From Pseudomicrostroma phylloplanum (taxonomy: Eukaryota; Basidiomycota; Exobasidiomycetes; Microstromatales), in assembly GCA_039545275.1 (NCBI GenBank), contig BCHS01000014.1:189930-253929 (forward strand): 64,000 bases of DNA. The letters run 5' to 3'. The stretch's first letter is position 1. Each line of letters starts with the position of its first letter. Positions 11,515 to 23,459 of the stretch are shown here, piece by piece. The notes below the pieces were generated by a model. That model was not told the origin of the DNA. It saw only the letters and a program-made list of their open reading frames with translations, and searched no databases. Position numbers and translations under genes: made by a program.

Positions 11515-13536
11515 ATGACAACGAAATTCTCAGAAGTCATCGAGGACGAGAAGCTTGGCGATCCGAGCGAGTCAGGCTCGTCACCGCTCGGATTTGTCTC
11601 CCAGCTGCGACATACTTCACTGGACACTTCTCTGTCAGGCCAGAGCGACAGCAAGTCTGCCATCCTTCACCGTCTGGCCAAAGATGAGATCACAGTCAAG
11701 GAAACGTGCGACGACCCATCGAACGTAGCCAAGCCGCCAACTGCTCACGTCAAGGATGGCCGAGGGAGCACTTCATCCTCGATCAGCAGCCTGGACTCCT
11801 TCAGGAGCTCTGCCGAAAAGGCAGCTTTGCTAGACCTCGAAAGGGGCACAGCAGGACCGACAGTCAAGCAACCCTTCACTCTATCTTCGCGTATACGCCA
11901 ATGGATTGATGGCCATTACATCCTCACCAAGAAAGACCCCGAAATCGTCCTTTCACGAGCCCCTTGCGACAAGGACAAGTATGGCTACATACAAACTCGT
12001 AGGCCTTTCTTCCTTGCCCTGGGCCTCTTTTCCTTCTTGTCTTCCAGCGCTGGATTGTGGCTCTTTGCACTTTGTGCCAACTACTTCATCTGGTACGCAC
12101 CTGTTGTTTTCGTTCTACAAGTCCACATCTTCTTGTCTTACGGCCTTGGCGCATGTGCAAAGGACTTCGACCTGAAGAAACATAATGAGCTGCTGCAACA
12201 GTACCCCGTCGCAGGCAATAACGCTTCGGTTGATATCTACCTCCCAGTCTGCAAAGAACCTCTCATCGTTCTGCGCAATACTTGGAAGCACGTCAAGAAA
12301 GTACAATGGGCCCATGGCACTTTGACAGTTCACGTCCTCGACGACGGTGCCATGGATGAAGTCAAAGCCATGGCAGAAGAATTCGGCTTCAACTACATCC
12401 GACGTGACGACAGGCCATACTTCCGCAAAGCTGGTAATTTGAGATATGCCTTTGCCCGCACCTCAGCCGACTTCTTTGTCATCTTCGATGCCGACTTCTG
12501 TCCTCGACACGATTTTCTGAATGAGTTGATGCCTCGCATGCAACACGATCCCAAGATTGCCATCATACAGACGCCGCAATTCTTCAAGACGACAAAGAAG
12601 AACACTTGGATCGAACGAGGCTGCAGCGAAGTTCAAGAGCTCTTCTACCGTTGGGCACAAGTCAACCGGGATCGATGGAATGCTTCCATCTGCGTCGGCT
12701 CCAACGCTCTATACCGTCGACAGGCCCTCGTTGAAGTCGGTGGCACTGCTCTTGTCGGCGCTTCCGAGGATGTTCACACTGGATTCTTTGCAATCACTCG
12801 AGGTTGGACTCTCCGCTACATTCCAATCTGCCTTGCCGCGGGCATGAGTCCTGATACCCCGAGGGCCGCATTCTCACAGCAGATTCGATGGTCGCAAGGG
12901 TCTACTTCTTTGCTCTTGAACGGAGAGTTCCACAAGGCTCGCCTGGGCTTCATGACGAAGATATCTTTCTTTAGTGGAATGCTTTACTACTGGACAACCT
13001 CAATCTCGTGCTTTACGATTCCACTCCCCGGACTACTCCTCGTTTGGTGCCGACCAGAAGTCGTCAGGTACTACAACCTTGCTTTCGCGGCCCCTTCCCT
13101 CATCTACGCCCTCCTCGTCTATCGCATCTGGTCAGTGGGTGCGCACTCGGTCGCTACCGAGCAGATTCGTGTACTTCAAGCCTACGCCTATTTATTCGGT
13201 ATCAAAGATCGCATCCTCGGCAAGACGCATGAATGGGTCTCGACAGGCGCGGGGGCAAAATCAGGCACTAAGACGAACACCTACGCCAGGGCAAAGTGAG
13301 TTCTGACGAGTGGCAAACATGAGTGCACCCCAGCTCACCGCTTTCACTCGCCTGTCCCTTGTTTCAGAGCATTGGCCACTTGCTGGACTGCTCTCTATCA
13401 AAGCGCTTGGATTTCAGGCCTTGCGTACCGCCTTATCGCAAGGGACCTTTCATGGTGGCAGGTCTTTCCTCAGATTTTGCTCTACGCTTTTGACCTCTAC
13501 GTTACACTTCCTTTCTTGCTGACCCCGGCGTACTGA
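11515..13536 (+). CDS. Family 2 polysaccharide synthase (cellulose-synthase-like)
   Basis: Exons 11515-13295 and 13368-13536 (intron 13296-13367, gtgagt...tttcag, phase 2), 649 aa. The second exon adds a C-terminal membrane region (ALATCWTALY, then PQILLYAFDLYVTLPFLLTP). Two TM helices near residues 163-212 precede the GT-A domain, whose processive-synthase signature is complete: VLDDG (about 274), the DAD metal site (about 325), GASEDVHTGF (TED equivalent, about 418) and QQIRWSQGS (QxxRW, about 456). This resembles bacterial BcsA and fungal BcsA-like or curdlan-synthase-like proteins. It should polymerise a beta-linked glycan from a UDP-sugar at the plasma membrane and extrude the chain; whether the donor is UDP-Glc or UDP-GlcA cannot be read from sequence. 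Residues 1-120 are Ser-rich and cytoplasmic. Confidence 0.9.
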
Positions 13537-13876
13537 AGTCAGGGAGATCACCACTCTTCCCAGAATTGCTCTTCGCAACATCGCTCAGGTTCGAGCCCCG
13601 AAAGGTGCTGCAAAGGGGTCATGACTCGGAATTTGTATCCAGTCACAGCTTAGCAGCAGCGAAATGAGGTTCGCAAGGTAGAGATCTGGTCTTGTAGAGA
13701 TCAGCCGATTTCGTGAATCAGGCTTCATTTCTTTTGTCACCGCTAGTAGGTCGATAGGCTCGTATGAAATTTGTCACGTTCAATCGATGCGATTCCTTTC
13801 ACTAAGCAACGATGATGTGACGTGAATCGTAGTCGAGACTCTGGGTACAGTACGGTGTCCTTTTGACGCGCTCCCA
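13537..13876. other. Convergent intergenic, nothing recognised
   Basis: 3' flanks of the glycosyltransferase and MFS genes. No coding or RNA gene seen; the GGTTCGAGCC at 13588 lacks the rest of a tRNA. Confidence 0.6.
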
Positions 13877-15566
13877 CTACTTCCCCTGCCTCTTGTCCTC
13901 TTCGCCTTCCTTACCAGCGGCAGCCTGGTGCTCGCTAACTTCAGCACCCTGAGGCAGCCTTGGCATGCTCTCCACATCTTCCGACCGCAGATCCGAGGCA
14001 TACACAGCCGAGGATCCGTACCGATACCAGAGGTACAGGACGATGAGCGCAGCCACGATCTGGAGGGCAAAGACGGTGTAGTTGCCCTGCCTGTAGTAAT
14101 TGCTGGTGTCGGCAAAGAGGAAGGGAGCAGTGATACCACCAATGTTGGCAAAGGCGATTGTTCCTCCCGATGCAATGGCAGTGGCAGTGTGACCACTGAC
14201 TGTGGACATGCGGAATGCTAGGAAGGGCATGACTGCAGCATTCGTGCAGACGATGAGGAAGCATCCCACCAATCGAGGGGCATTGGTCTTTGTCGCGGCG
14301 AGGAGAATGTAACCCAGACTAATGATGACCAAGCCTCCAAGGGTGTGCAGGATCCGTTCCTTACGCTTGTCACTCCAGACAGAGTTGCTGATGATGATGA
14401 TGCAGGCGAAGACATTGGGCGGCACAGTCATGGCTGCAGACGGGACAGAGGGGAAGCGAGAGCGTCAGAGTTGTCATTCGCTACAATCTTGCGCCAGGCG
14501 GGGAGTGGCATCTACTCACCTTGACCACGCCAGCCAGAGAAGCCAATGTCGCTAATAAGAGTGGGCAGGAAGTATCCGGAAGCGTTGAGTGAGTTGGTCA
14601 TGCAAAAGTAGGCGATTGCGAAGAGCCAGAATTGACTAGACAACACAGTCTTACGGAGCGCCGTCCAGTCGATATTGGCGTCGTTCGCAGAGGGGTTCTC
14701 CTCGCTCATTCGCGAGAGCAGCAGAGAACGCTCCTCCTCTGTCAGGAACTTGGCCGTCTCTGGGAAGTCCGGCATGAAGAACCAGATGAGGACGCTCATG
14801 ATGATGCCAGGGATGGCCTCCAAGATGAAGAGCCACTGCCAGCCATATAGATTTCCTTTACCGTTGAGGAAGCTGATCGCTGTAGCCAGAAGTCCTGAGA
14901 AGGCTCCAGACACGGCAACGAAGGAAGTGAAGATACCCATTCGCTGTGCGCGCTCTTCAGGTCGATACCAGAAGCTGAGGTAGTAAATGCAGCCGGGGAA
15001 GAATCCTGCTTCCGCGATGCCCAAGAATACTCGGCAGATGATCAAGCCCGAGTAGGTAGTGACGGCAGCTTGACAAGCAGTCACAATAGCCCAACACAGC
15101 ATGATTCTGGCGATCCATCTCGAAGGAGTGTATCTGGCAGGGAAGATGGCGCGGCAGTAAGTACGAGGTCAGGTCATCGGACTATGCAGACCCGACCCTC
15201 TCTGAATGCGTCGAGGCTTTCGGACACTCACTTCTTCAGAAAGAAATTGCTAGGGAATTCGAGCAAGACATAGGGGACAAAAAACGCCGCTACTACGACT
15301 GAATACCTTTGACCAGCCAGGTTGACCTTGGCGGTCAGCGACGCGCCATGGACATCCGAGTTGAGAGTCTTGGCGTTGCCAAGGTTGGCTCTGTCGAGGT
15401 AGTTAATAAGGTAGGCAATGCAGATCCACGGAAGCAGATGCCAGTCGAGCTTGCGTAGCAGTCTAGCCTCGGCCACTGGGTCGATGGACCTTGCAGGAGC
15501 AGGGTATGAGGTGACGCTGATCGCATCGGCCTGCGGGATCGCCGCTTCGGCGGATTTTGACTTCAT
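13877..15566 (-). CDS. MFS transporter, anion:cation symporter (Dal5/Tna1-like)
   Basis: Exons 15566-15232, 15133-14520 and 14433-13877 (introns 15231-15134 and 14519-14434, both gtgagt donors), 501 aa with phases 2 and 1 matching. About 12 TM helices. Family marks: LLRKLDWHLLPWICIAYLIN at the N-terminus followed by YLDRANLGNAK, RVFLGIAEAGFFPGCIYYLS in TM4, and a MPDFPETAKFLTEEER loop after TM6. Proteins of this group import small carboxylates such as allantoate, nicotinate, pantothenate or biotin precursors across the plasma membrane. The substrate is unknown. The C-terminal 40 residues are charged and cytoplasmic. Confidence 0.93.
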
Positions 15567-16718
15567 GACCGATCAAAAGGAATGGCAGAGCAGAAGAAGG
15601 AGCACGGTTGATATTGGGGCCAATCATCTTCACTGTCACCCGTCACGAGCGACTTAAGTACTCTTGACAAGGCTCTTGATACGTCCGAAATAAGTCCTCC
15701 ATTCATTTCTCGCTTGTGCCTTATCTCGGAGCAGTAAGGAAGCGGAGAGGGACACTACAGTTAGAGCCCAAAGGGGCCCCTTCCCGCGCCGGGCGTTTTT
15801 CCGGCTGCATGACAGTGTGCGTGTGCGTGTGCCTGTGGCTTGGCAGACCACGTCAAGGCAACGGCAGCGGACCTGGAGATTTTCCGAGAAGACTAGGCGG
15901 AGTGGCCCTGCTCTACCGATCAAGGCTTCCTCCCCTCCGGCCGGGCACTTTACAAGCAAAGATAGCAGCCAGACATCGCACGCTGAAGGAAGCTGCAGTC
16001 CGGAAATTAGTAGCAGCAGATTTTTCGCGTCGCGTACGGCCGAAGCCGGCTCACTCTAGGAGCGGTATCCGTATCGCTTATCAGGCTCAACCTCTGCATC
16101 CTAGCAGGACTGTGCTGTCCTCAATAGTACCCGGGAAAACCGGATTAGGGTCTCCGCTAGAAGGTCAGAACAGACGCAGCAATGGAGCACTGATACTACT
16201 GCTCTGCGAGGCTTGCCCAGAGCCCCCCGAGGGATCTCGTGCCAGGTACAGCTCCCTCGTCCTGCAGAAAGACCGAACGCGGAGCAGAGCATGGCTTTTA
16301 TCTCGTCAACCTGGAGTAGCGAGGCCTGACATGTCACACAATATTGCCGCGTTCCCTGTCAGCTCCCTGCAAAGTGTCTTCGACAGGAGCGAGCTTCTGC
16401 AGGTGGGGCACCGGAATTTCTCCGGCTTTTATACCGGCTGATAGCCTGGAGCTCCGCGGGGTAGGGCAAATGCCTTCGGGCCATTGCATTGCAGCTTGGC
16501 TGTCAGATATGCGTTTGCCTCTGCTACGAGCCAAACGCCTGCTTTCACGCAGACATTCAAATCAAAGATGCCCATCAGGAATAACAGGGAAGGACAGAGC
16601 GATGTGAGATGTGAGATGGTATAAATGCCGCACTACTATTGCAAACAACAACGAGGATCGACCGCAATACAATGAGTCTCTCACGGCACGTGCAGCTACG
16701 GACACCGACGGACCCGGC
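15567..16718. other. 1.15-kb intergenic region, no gene seen
   Basis: Upstream of the MFS gene and downstream of SCY1. Contains a short alternating TG/CG stretch near 15815-15840. The open frame 15716-16441 has no recognisable protein and no splice partners. Confidence 0.55.
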
Positions 16719-19700
16719 CTACGCAAACGGGTCAAACTCCCCCCACTGGCCCTGTGAGCTTCCCGCCGCCACCCCGCTCTTGTTCGCCGGCTTGGAGGGC
16801 TGGAGCACACTTCCGCCCCAGCCTGGGGGACCTTGCTGCTGCTGAGGGGCAGGTGTGTACAACGATGTCTGAGCTTGAGGTTGCGGGGAATCCAGGTTCA
16901 GGGACGAAGTCTGCGGCAGCAAGGGTGGGAGCCCGCTCCCGTTCATCGTGAGCGAGGTCGCTCCTCCGCCAGTGCTGCCGTTGCTGGTGCTGGTGCTCAA
17001 GCCAAAGTTCGACGCAGGGGCTAAGGAGATGTTGTAGTTCGGCCCCAGCCCCAGAGACGCAGAGCTAGACGCAGACGCAGACGCGGTGATGGGTGCGCTC
17101 GCACCCAGATTGGATCGCGAGCCCGCAGAAGCGGAGGAGGGGACGAGCGTCCCGCCCGAGGTCCAGCCCGGCGGGGGAGTCGCTGCGCTCCTGTTCGGCG
17201 CAAGCGTAGTCGTGCTGAGCCCCGCGCTGCGAATGGCAGGCGTCAGTCCCGTGGAAGGTTTTGCGCTGCTCCCGAGCGGAGGAGCTGCGAGTGTTGGTAG
17301 CGATGCCGAGGAAGAGGAGGCCATGAAGCTGTTCGAGGCAGATCCGGCCGATGGACGAGGACCAGGCCGAAGGTACGGCGCTGGCATGATGGGTCCGGTC
17401 CCACTGCCGGTATGTGCAGGGGTGAGCGCAGCTGGTGTACCGCTCATGGGGCTTGAAGATGCAGGAGGAAGGTCGTCGAATGCGAAGGGATCGAAAGAAG
17501 CCATACCGTTGGCGCTGGCACTACCGCTGCCGTTACTTGTGGGCACTCTTCCGACGTCCCTCGCCACGACGCCTGTGCCGCTGTCCTTGCCACTGCCGAC
17601 GAGCGTGGCGAAGTCGACGTCTCCGGAGCTACTGCCACCAGCAGCTGCACCGCCCAGTGCGTCGTTCGGACTGTTCCCGGCGTACGACTCGCTGTGCTCC
17701 TGCATACGCTTCATCTCCTTCAAATGAGCAAGGTGCTCTTTGGCGACTTTCTCCCCCATGTCCCTCGCTGCCCTGACGAACTTCTCAAATTGGTCGGCAG
17801 AGAGGAGCGGTCCCATGGACATGATCCACAGTTGTGGGATAATGTGGACGGCGAGCGTCTCGCGGTCCACTTTAGAGGCGAGGGACTCGTGCACTGCCAG
17901 CGTGGCGATCATGACGGAGGGCTCGCGGGTCTTTATGCGTGAGAGGAGAGGCACGAGCTTCTCCGTGAGTGTATGCTGGAAGGGCATCAGGTGCAGATCA
18001 GTCGACTGAGCGCAATCATGGACCCCTTCTTGCCTTCGCCGGACGTACCTTGTCAAGAATGGGTATCATGTGGTGGAAGGAGATGAGCGTGTTCACCTTT
18101 ACGCTCAGGATCTTAGTCTTGGAAAAAAGCACTGCGATCTTCGGGAACAGCACTTCCTTGACGTGGGAGTATTCCAGCACCTCGCAGAGGCGGGGGACTT
18201 TTTGCAGGGCACGCTCCTGCACCTGCGCTTGCTCTGTCTCTAGCGAAGAATACAGTAGAGGTGTCACGCCTGAGAAGAAAGGGAAGTTCAGTGGTCAGCG
18301 GTCAGCACATGATAGCCGCCATCATCCTCTTCTTCTCGCATGCTCACCCTCTCGAAAGACTGGCGGAGACGTCTTTGAGACGAACAGCTCGATCTGATCC
18401 AGCAACATCAGCTGCGTCTGCGGCGGGTCCTGCACAGTGAAGAGCGGTTGCAAGCGTGGCAACACCGACGAGCTGAACTCGATGCTGGAGAGCGTTTTTG
18501 CAATGTGGAAGACATTGGGCAGGATAAAGGGCAGAAGGGAACGATCGCTCATCAGCTCCAGAAGAGCCGGAAGCACCTTGCGTCTCAGCAGTCGATCAGA
18601 GAATTGAGGCAAGACGCCGAGCAGGCCCTTGAGGAATTGCACTCGTTCTTCTTTTGTCCTGCCGCTGAAGGACTCGCGCTCGAGGAACTTGAGCGTGGAG
18701 ACGAGTATATTGTTGAAGTAGCCTGCCTTCTGGAAGCTCCCAGCAGTATACCGACCGCCAGGAAAGCGAGTGAGGAGAGAAGATAGGAGTTCCACCACGT
18801 CCTTGCCTAGCCGCCGCCAATCCGCGGATTCGGTAGCAGTAGAAAGGCCATCGACGTTGCTGCGGAGGTTAGTGAGTGAGTTCCTGTTCCGGAACGGAGG
18901 ATTGCCTTTCGAGTGGACTGCAAAGACGATGCATCCCAGCGAGTAGATGTCATTTGCCGGTTCGCGCTTCTCGTCTAGAGCGTACTCGGGAGCTAGATAG
19001 TCGAAGTTGACCGAGAGGGAAGGCGGTAGCGTCGGGTCATAGTCTGGATGCCGGTAGGGCGTGATAGTCCCGTCGGGCTGCTTGAGGGGGGTCAAGAACC
19101 CAAAGCTGCATAGCTTCCAATCTCCTTTTGCGTTGATCACAATGGCATTGGAGTCGAGGTTGCCGTGAACCATGCCCGCCTGGTGTAGGAACTCCAGGCC
19201 GCGGGCGACCTGGAGCAGACCCTTTTGAATCTCCACCTCGTCTAGAGCTACCTCTGCTGAAGCTCTGCCGGCCGACTCGCTGGCTAAGACAGCGTGGTGT
19301 AGAGAGGCCACGACAGGCTCAGTCGCAAATGTGAGAGCACCGCGTGTCTCTTCCACTGGCTCTACCACGGACAGGATACATGGGTGACGCAGCCGAGTCA
19401 GGGTTGATGCCTAGCCAGCGGCGAAGGGCAGTAAGTAGAGATGTCAGCTGACAGAACAGGGCCTTCAAGCCCTCTACCCATCTTGATTGTACTCACCTCC
19501 TTCTTGAGCATCTCCACGACCAATTGCCTTGCCGACCCCCTGGCCTCGAGCTTCGCCTCCCAGATGCTCACAACTCCTTTGCCCGCCCCCAGATCGGCCG
19601 AAGGGTTATTCACCATTGCCTGCGAGCCTGGTCCTCCCGAGGGCCCTGCTGCGCCACTCGAAGACGACGAGGCAGCGGAGCTGAGGCCAGAGCTGCTGCT

Positions 19701-19829
19701 GTTGCGTACGGCACGGGTGATTCTCCAGTTGCCGCATTGCAGGGGTGGGGAGGAAGGGTCGACTGTGTAGTTTGATGCGAGGGTGGTGCGACCCAGATAG
19801 GAGGCGGCTGTGCTCAGGAAGGACGCCAT
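16719..19829 (-). CDS. SCY1: Scy1/SCYL2-like pseudokinase
   Basis: Exons 19829-19497, 19410-18348, 18269-18049 and 17975-16719 (introns 76-86 nt or less, all GT-AG), 957 aa. Kinase-like domain in about residues 30-330, then HEAT-type repeats (about 350-560, e.g. TEKLVPLLSRIKTREPSVMI), then a 400-residue Ser/Gly/Ala-rich tail. Catalytic motifs are degenerate: HGN where HRD is expected, and no DFG (KLCSFGF). This marks a pseudokinase scaffold of clathrin/COPI traffic between Golgi and endosomes. The tail holds two DPF motifs (SFDPFAFDD and the extreme C-terminus EFDPFA), known adaptor-binding peptides. The last intron acceptor is set at 17976 because it joins PILDK to HTLTEKLVPLL. Confidence 0.9.
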
Positions 19830-20199
19830 GACTGGGCAACGAAGGTGAGGTAGAGTGGTACGCCAGTCACTGCGATGAGCCTCCTTGAAAGGTGTGGGAG
19901 GGAAGAGGAATGTGTGTATGTGTGAGATGTTGTGCGTATATGCTTCTCTGCGTATCTTCCCAGAAAGGTGTTGCTCCTGTTCTGTCTCAGTCCCTTGGTC
20001 TTGTGCCTTGTGCTTCTCCACTCTGCGCCACAATCACCACAGTCGCGACTTGACGGTGTCCATGCGGGGAATTCACTTCCCTTGGCGCGGAATGGGGACA
20101 TCGACGTCCCTCCGGCTGTCCGTCCGTCGGCGACGTTCCTTCTCACCATCGCGTTACTCGCCGCACATTCTTTCCTCGAAGCGCAGAGTAGAGCAGACC
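19830..20199. promoter_or_regulatory. Divergent promoter SCY1 / small membrane protein
   Basis: 370 nt between two divergent ATGs. Nothing beyond mixed pyrimidine-rich leader sequence was recognised. Confidence 0.5.
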
Positions 20200-20882
20200 A
20201 TGACCTCTGCAAATACCATGTGAGTATTCAGGAACACAACATACAGGCATTGGGATATAATCCCTCCCTCTCTCCTTCTGCCTCCTACTGACCCCAACCT
20301 TTCCGCTCTACTCTCTCCCCTCCCCTCGCGCAGAGCCACCCTCGTCTCCCTCTCCTTTCTAGCAGGAGCAGGCTACTTCCTCTACCAAAAGGTCAATGGC
20401 GGTAGCGGCACTTCGCGAGGAGGGTACACGGGGAAGTACGACCCCAAGACGGGGCTGGGCAGGGGAGCGCCTGGGTTTCGTGAGTACGGCAGGACGGAGA
20501 CGTTCGAGAGTTCTATTCGCAGCCGAGCTTGTGCACGCACCTCCTTCGGGGTACTGGTTATGATGCTGATTTTCACACGACGCTCCGCACCTGTCTCCGT
20601 CCATCTCCCCATCTGACCCGAACAGAAACAAACGTAGCCCGCGTCGCCGTCCCAGCACACATCATCGCCCGCATCCGCGCCGGCGAGGAAGTCTCTGCCG
20701 AGGAGATTACCGCTGCGCAAGAGGAGGAGGCTCGGCGGCAGGAGCGCGAGGCAAAGGGACTGAAGGTCAAGCCGAGGGTGGACAGGACTAGGAGTGGTGG
20801 AGTGGGAGAGAATGAGTGGTTGCCTGAGGGGACGGGAAGTCCTGGTGGTGGTGGAGCGAGGGGTAAGGGGAGGAAGAGGTGA
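20200..20882 (+). CDS. Small single-pass membrane protein, function unknown
   Basis: Exons 20200-20219, 20334-20479 and 20626-20882 (GT-AG introns of 114 and 146 nt; phases 2 and 1), 140 aa. The 20-nt first exon supplies MTSANT and part of Ile7. One hydrophobic helix (about residues 8-20, LVSLSFLAGAGYFLYQ) is followed by a Gly-rich KYDPKTGLGRG segment, a helical acidic stretch (ARIRAGEEVSAEEITAAQEE) and a basic tail ending GRKR. Helix-then-basic topology suggests an organelle or ER membrane anchor. The exons are supported by frame and splice sites and by the protein-like character of all three parts. I do not recognise the family by name. An in-frame upstream ATG at about 20061 also exists. 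Confidence 0.72.
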
Positions 20883-21063
20883 TGGGAGACTGGGCGGGAG
20901 CAATTTCGTCCTTGCTAATAATGCATGAGGTAGATGCGAGCAAACGACGCTGCTAAATGATGATGCTGATGAAGAAGCGCAAGGAGCTCGTATAATATGC
21001 AAGCAAGAAAGAAGAGAGGGAAAAAGCTCCTCGCTTCTTCGTCTTTGTTCCTGCCTTCTCTCT

Positions 21064-22948
21064 TCACTTCTTGGCCTTCTTCTTCTTCGGGGCATCCGAG
21101 TCTTCACTGGCATCCGAGAAGTTCCCATCGTCACTTCCCCCTCCTTCATCCGAAGAAGCCTCAGAGGGTGAGCCTCCATCATCTTCCGAAGGAGCTTCAA
21201 AGTCCTCGTCATCTTCGTCCGAATCCTCGTCCTCGGCCATCGCGGCAGCAGCCTTTGAGGCCTTGCTCGCCTTCTTCTTGCTCTTCCTTTGCCCCTCGCG
21301 TCCGTCTGCATCGCTCCCGTCGTCCATGTCCTCGTCCGAGTCGTCCTGGTCCAACGCAGCCACTGCCGCCGCCGTGCCCAGCACGCCCTCTTCGTTCATC
21401 TCATTCTTGATGCGCAGACGCTTGTCGGCAAAGTGGGCATTGAGCTTGTCATACTCGTCGCGCTGGATGGCGGCAAAGGTGTGCTCTTGGCCCGTGGCGC
21501 GGGTGAGGACGCGCAGGTCAAACGTCTTCGAGGAGGTCACACCGGCAGTTGCGCCGCCTAGGCCCACGCGCGAGAAGATGACTTGGTGGATGTCGGTGTG
21601 CGAGATCCAGATGGGCTGCTTGCTCACCCACAGGATGGACTTGTCCAGCGGGTAGAGCAAACCCTCGGTAGCTTTGACATTACACTTGACACTCGATTGG
21701 TCCGACGTCGATGTGAAGGAGCCAGGGGCAGTCAGCTTCTGTCCCGATAGGACCTTGAAGATGTTGGTGACGATGCGGAACGTGGGCTCCTCGTAGCGCT
21801 TCTTGAGCTTGCCTTCGTACTTGGTCTGAATTGTCTCTTCGTCGAGATTCAGCTCCGCATCCATCTCTTCTTCTCGGGGAAATTGGAAGACAAGGAAAGG
21901 ATAGCGAGTCTGACCTTGGCGGATAGGCGGATCCAGACCAATGACGAATTGCACATGCACCTCATCCGGCTTGGGGAGGAGGAACAAGCGGTTGATGGAC
22001 TGGTAGAGGATCTTGTAGTCGTAAGACTTGCCGTGTAGTCGCAAGAAGGTAGGGAACATGTCCACATCGTACCTTCCTCGCGGGGTAAGTACCAGGACAT
22101 CCTTGAAGACGACGATGCCGTCTCCGGCGAGCTGTCCGATGTCTGCCTTGCGCTTGATCGCATCGTGGAAGGCAGTGGCGGCAGTCACCTCCTCGTCATC
22201 CTCCTCCTCGACGTCACTGCCGGTTCCCGTCTTCTCTACAGTGCCAGGCACGTGCAGCCGCATCTCTACCAGTTGATCCCCCTTGTTCTTCTTGAGCGGC
22301 TTGGTGCCATTGGTAGCTCCCGTGTTGGAAGCAGGCTGCTGGCTCTCGGGATGCACAAACTCCATGCTGACTTCTGTTTTTCCAGCGATGTTGGAGTTGG
22401 CGATGTGCGCAATGGGCATCTCGAATGCCAGCTTGTCCTTGACGTAGAATCGTACATCAGCCTCTTCGATCTTTGCCTTTCCCCAATTCCAGCCCCGGGT
22501 AGACACTTCAACGCTCTCGAGGGTGGAGTCGTAGAGGTCACGCACCATGCTGGCCACGCGATCGTACTCGTCCTTTGTGAAGCCATCGAAGTTATCTCTG
22601 CGCACGTCATCCTCCTCATTTTCATTCTCTTCATCTTCGTTGAGCACGATGCGTAATTGATAGCCCCGGGCGACTCTGTACGTGGACGTCAAACAGCAGA
22701 GGGGAGCCTTCAGCTACTGGAACGCACAGAGGAGCGCTCTAGAACTTGCTACGACCTGGGTAACGCTTGTCTACTCACTTTAGCCATTGGAATGCCTTGA
22801 ACCTGCTCGCCACGAGGGTATGTGTACTGCCCTCTCCAGCGGGCTTCCATCCCAGCCCACCCTGAGTGAATCTGAGCTTGCCTGCAGTGGGTCCGAGGTT
22901 GTGAAAGACGTTGTCGAACTGTACTACCGACGAGGAGGATGACGCCAT
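21064..22948 (-). CDS. POB3: FACT complex subunit Pob3 (SSRP1 homologue)
   Basis: Exons 22948-22779 and 22675-21064 (intron 22778-22676, phase 2), 593 aa. FACT is the Spt16-Pob3 histone chaperone that disassembles and restores nucleosomes during transcription and replication. Seen in order: N-terminal Pob3 domain (FDNVFHNLG, GWKP), the SSRP1 region with GYQLR and VSTRGWNWGKAK, tandem PH-like modules (DVRFYVKDKLAFEMPIAHI; VFKDVLVLTPRGRYDVDMFP; LPKPDEVHVQFVIGLDPPIR), and an Asp/Glu/Ser-rich C-terminal tail ending in KKKKAKK. There is no HMG box, as in yeast Pob3 and unlike animal SSRP1. Divergent from SEN1 over 511 nt. Confidence 0.96.
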
Positions 22949-23459
22949 GATGAGGTGTTGGGGAAGTGGCGGTACGACGATGGACGTTGCTCAGCGGGCG
23001 GTACGGACAGGAAGGAAGGAAGCCAATGCTCACTCACGCACACGCACCCACGCCCACACGCGCCGCCGTTGATGGGCGCGAAGGAAGCGGGGTTCGAAAA
23101 TGTTGCGTTCCGACGACGACGACGGACAGGAGAAACAGAAAGCGCGGCAGACGACCCTGAGGGAATTGTAAGTGCGTTCAGCGTAGCGTCCTTTATATTC
23201 CTGACGTGCCATTCATTGCGTCCATTTACTTCCTCCCGTTCATCACTGTAAGCGTCAACGTCAGCTCCATCACCACCGTCATCCCCGTCACCATCTCTGT
23301 GGTCTTCTTGCCCCTTGCTCCACTTATCATGCACGAGATCTAGACTGCCTCCGCCCAACAAAGAGGGTGTCAGTCACCGAGGAGGAGTCACCTGTTCCCT
23401 CCTCCTCCTCGCTCCACCTGGCCTGTTGTGCTCGAGCATCGAGCCCCAGCATCGTCGAC
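22949..23459. promoter_or_regulatory. Divergent promoter POB3 / SEN1
   Basis: 511 nt shared by two transcription-linked genes. It contains TTTATATTCC near 23190 and several pyrimidine tracts on both strands. No specific factor site can be assigned. Confidence 0.5.

Noticed and set aside
13588..13597. GGTTCGAGCC, a tRNA B-box-like sequence
   Set aside because: Flanks do not pair as a T-stem and no D- or anticodon arm precedes it.
15716..16441. 241-aa plus-strand open frame
   Set aside because: No similarity recognised, no start or splice context, lies in the intergenic region upstream of the MFS gene.
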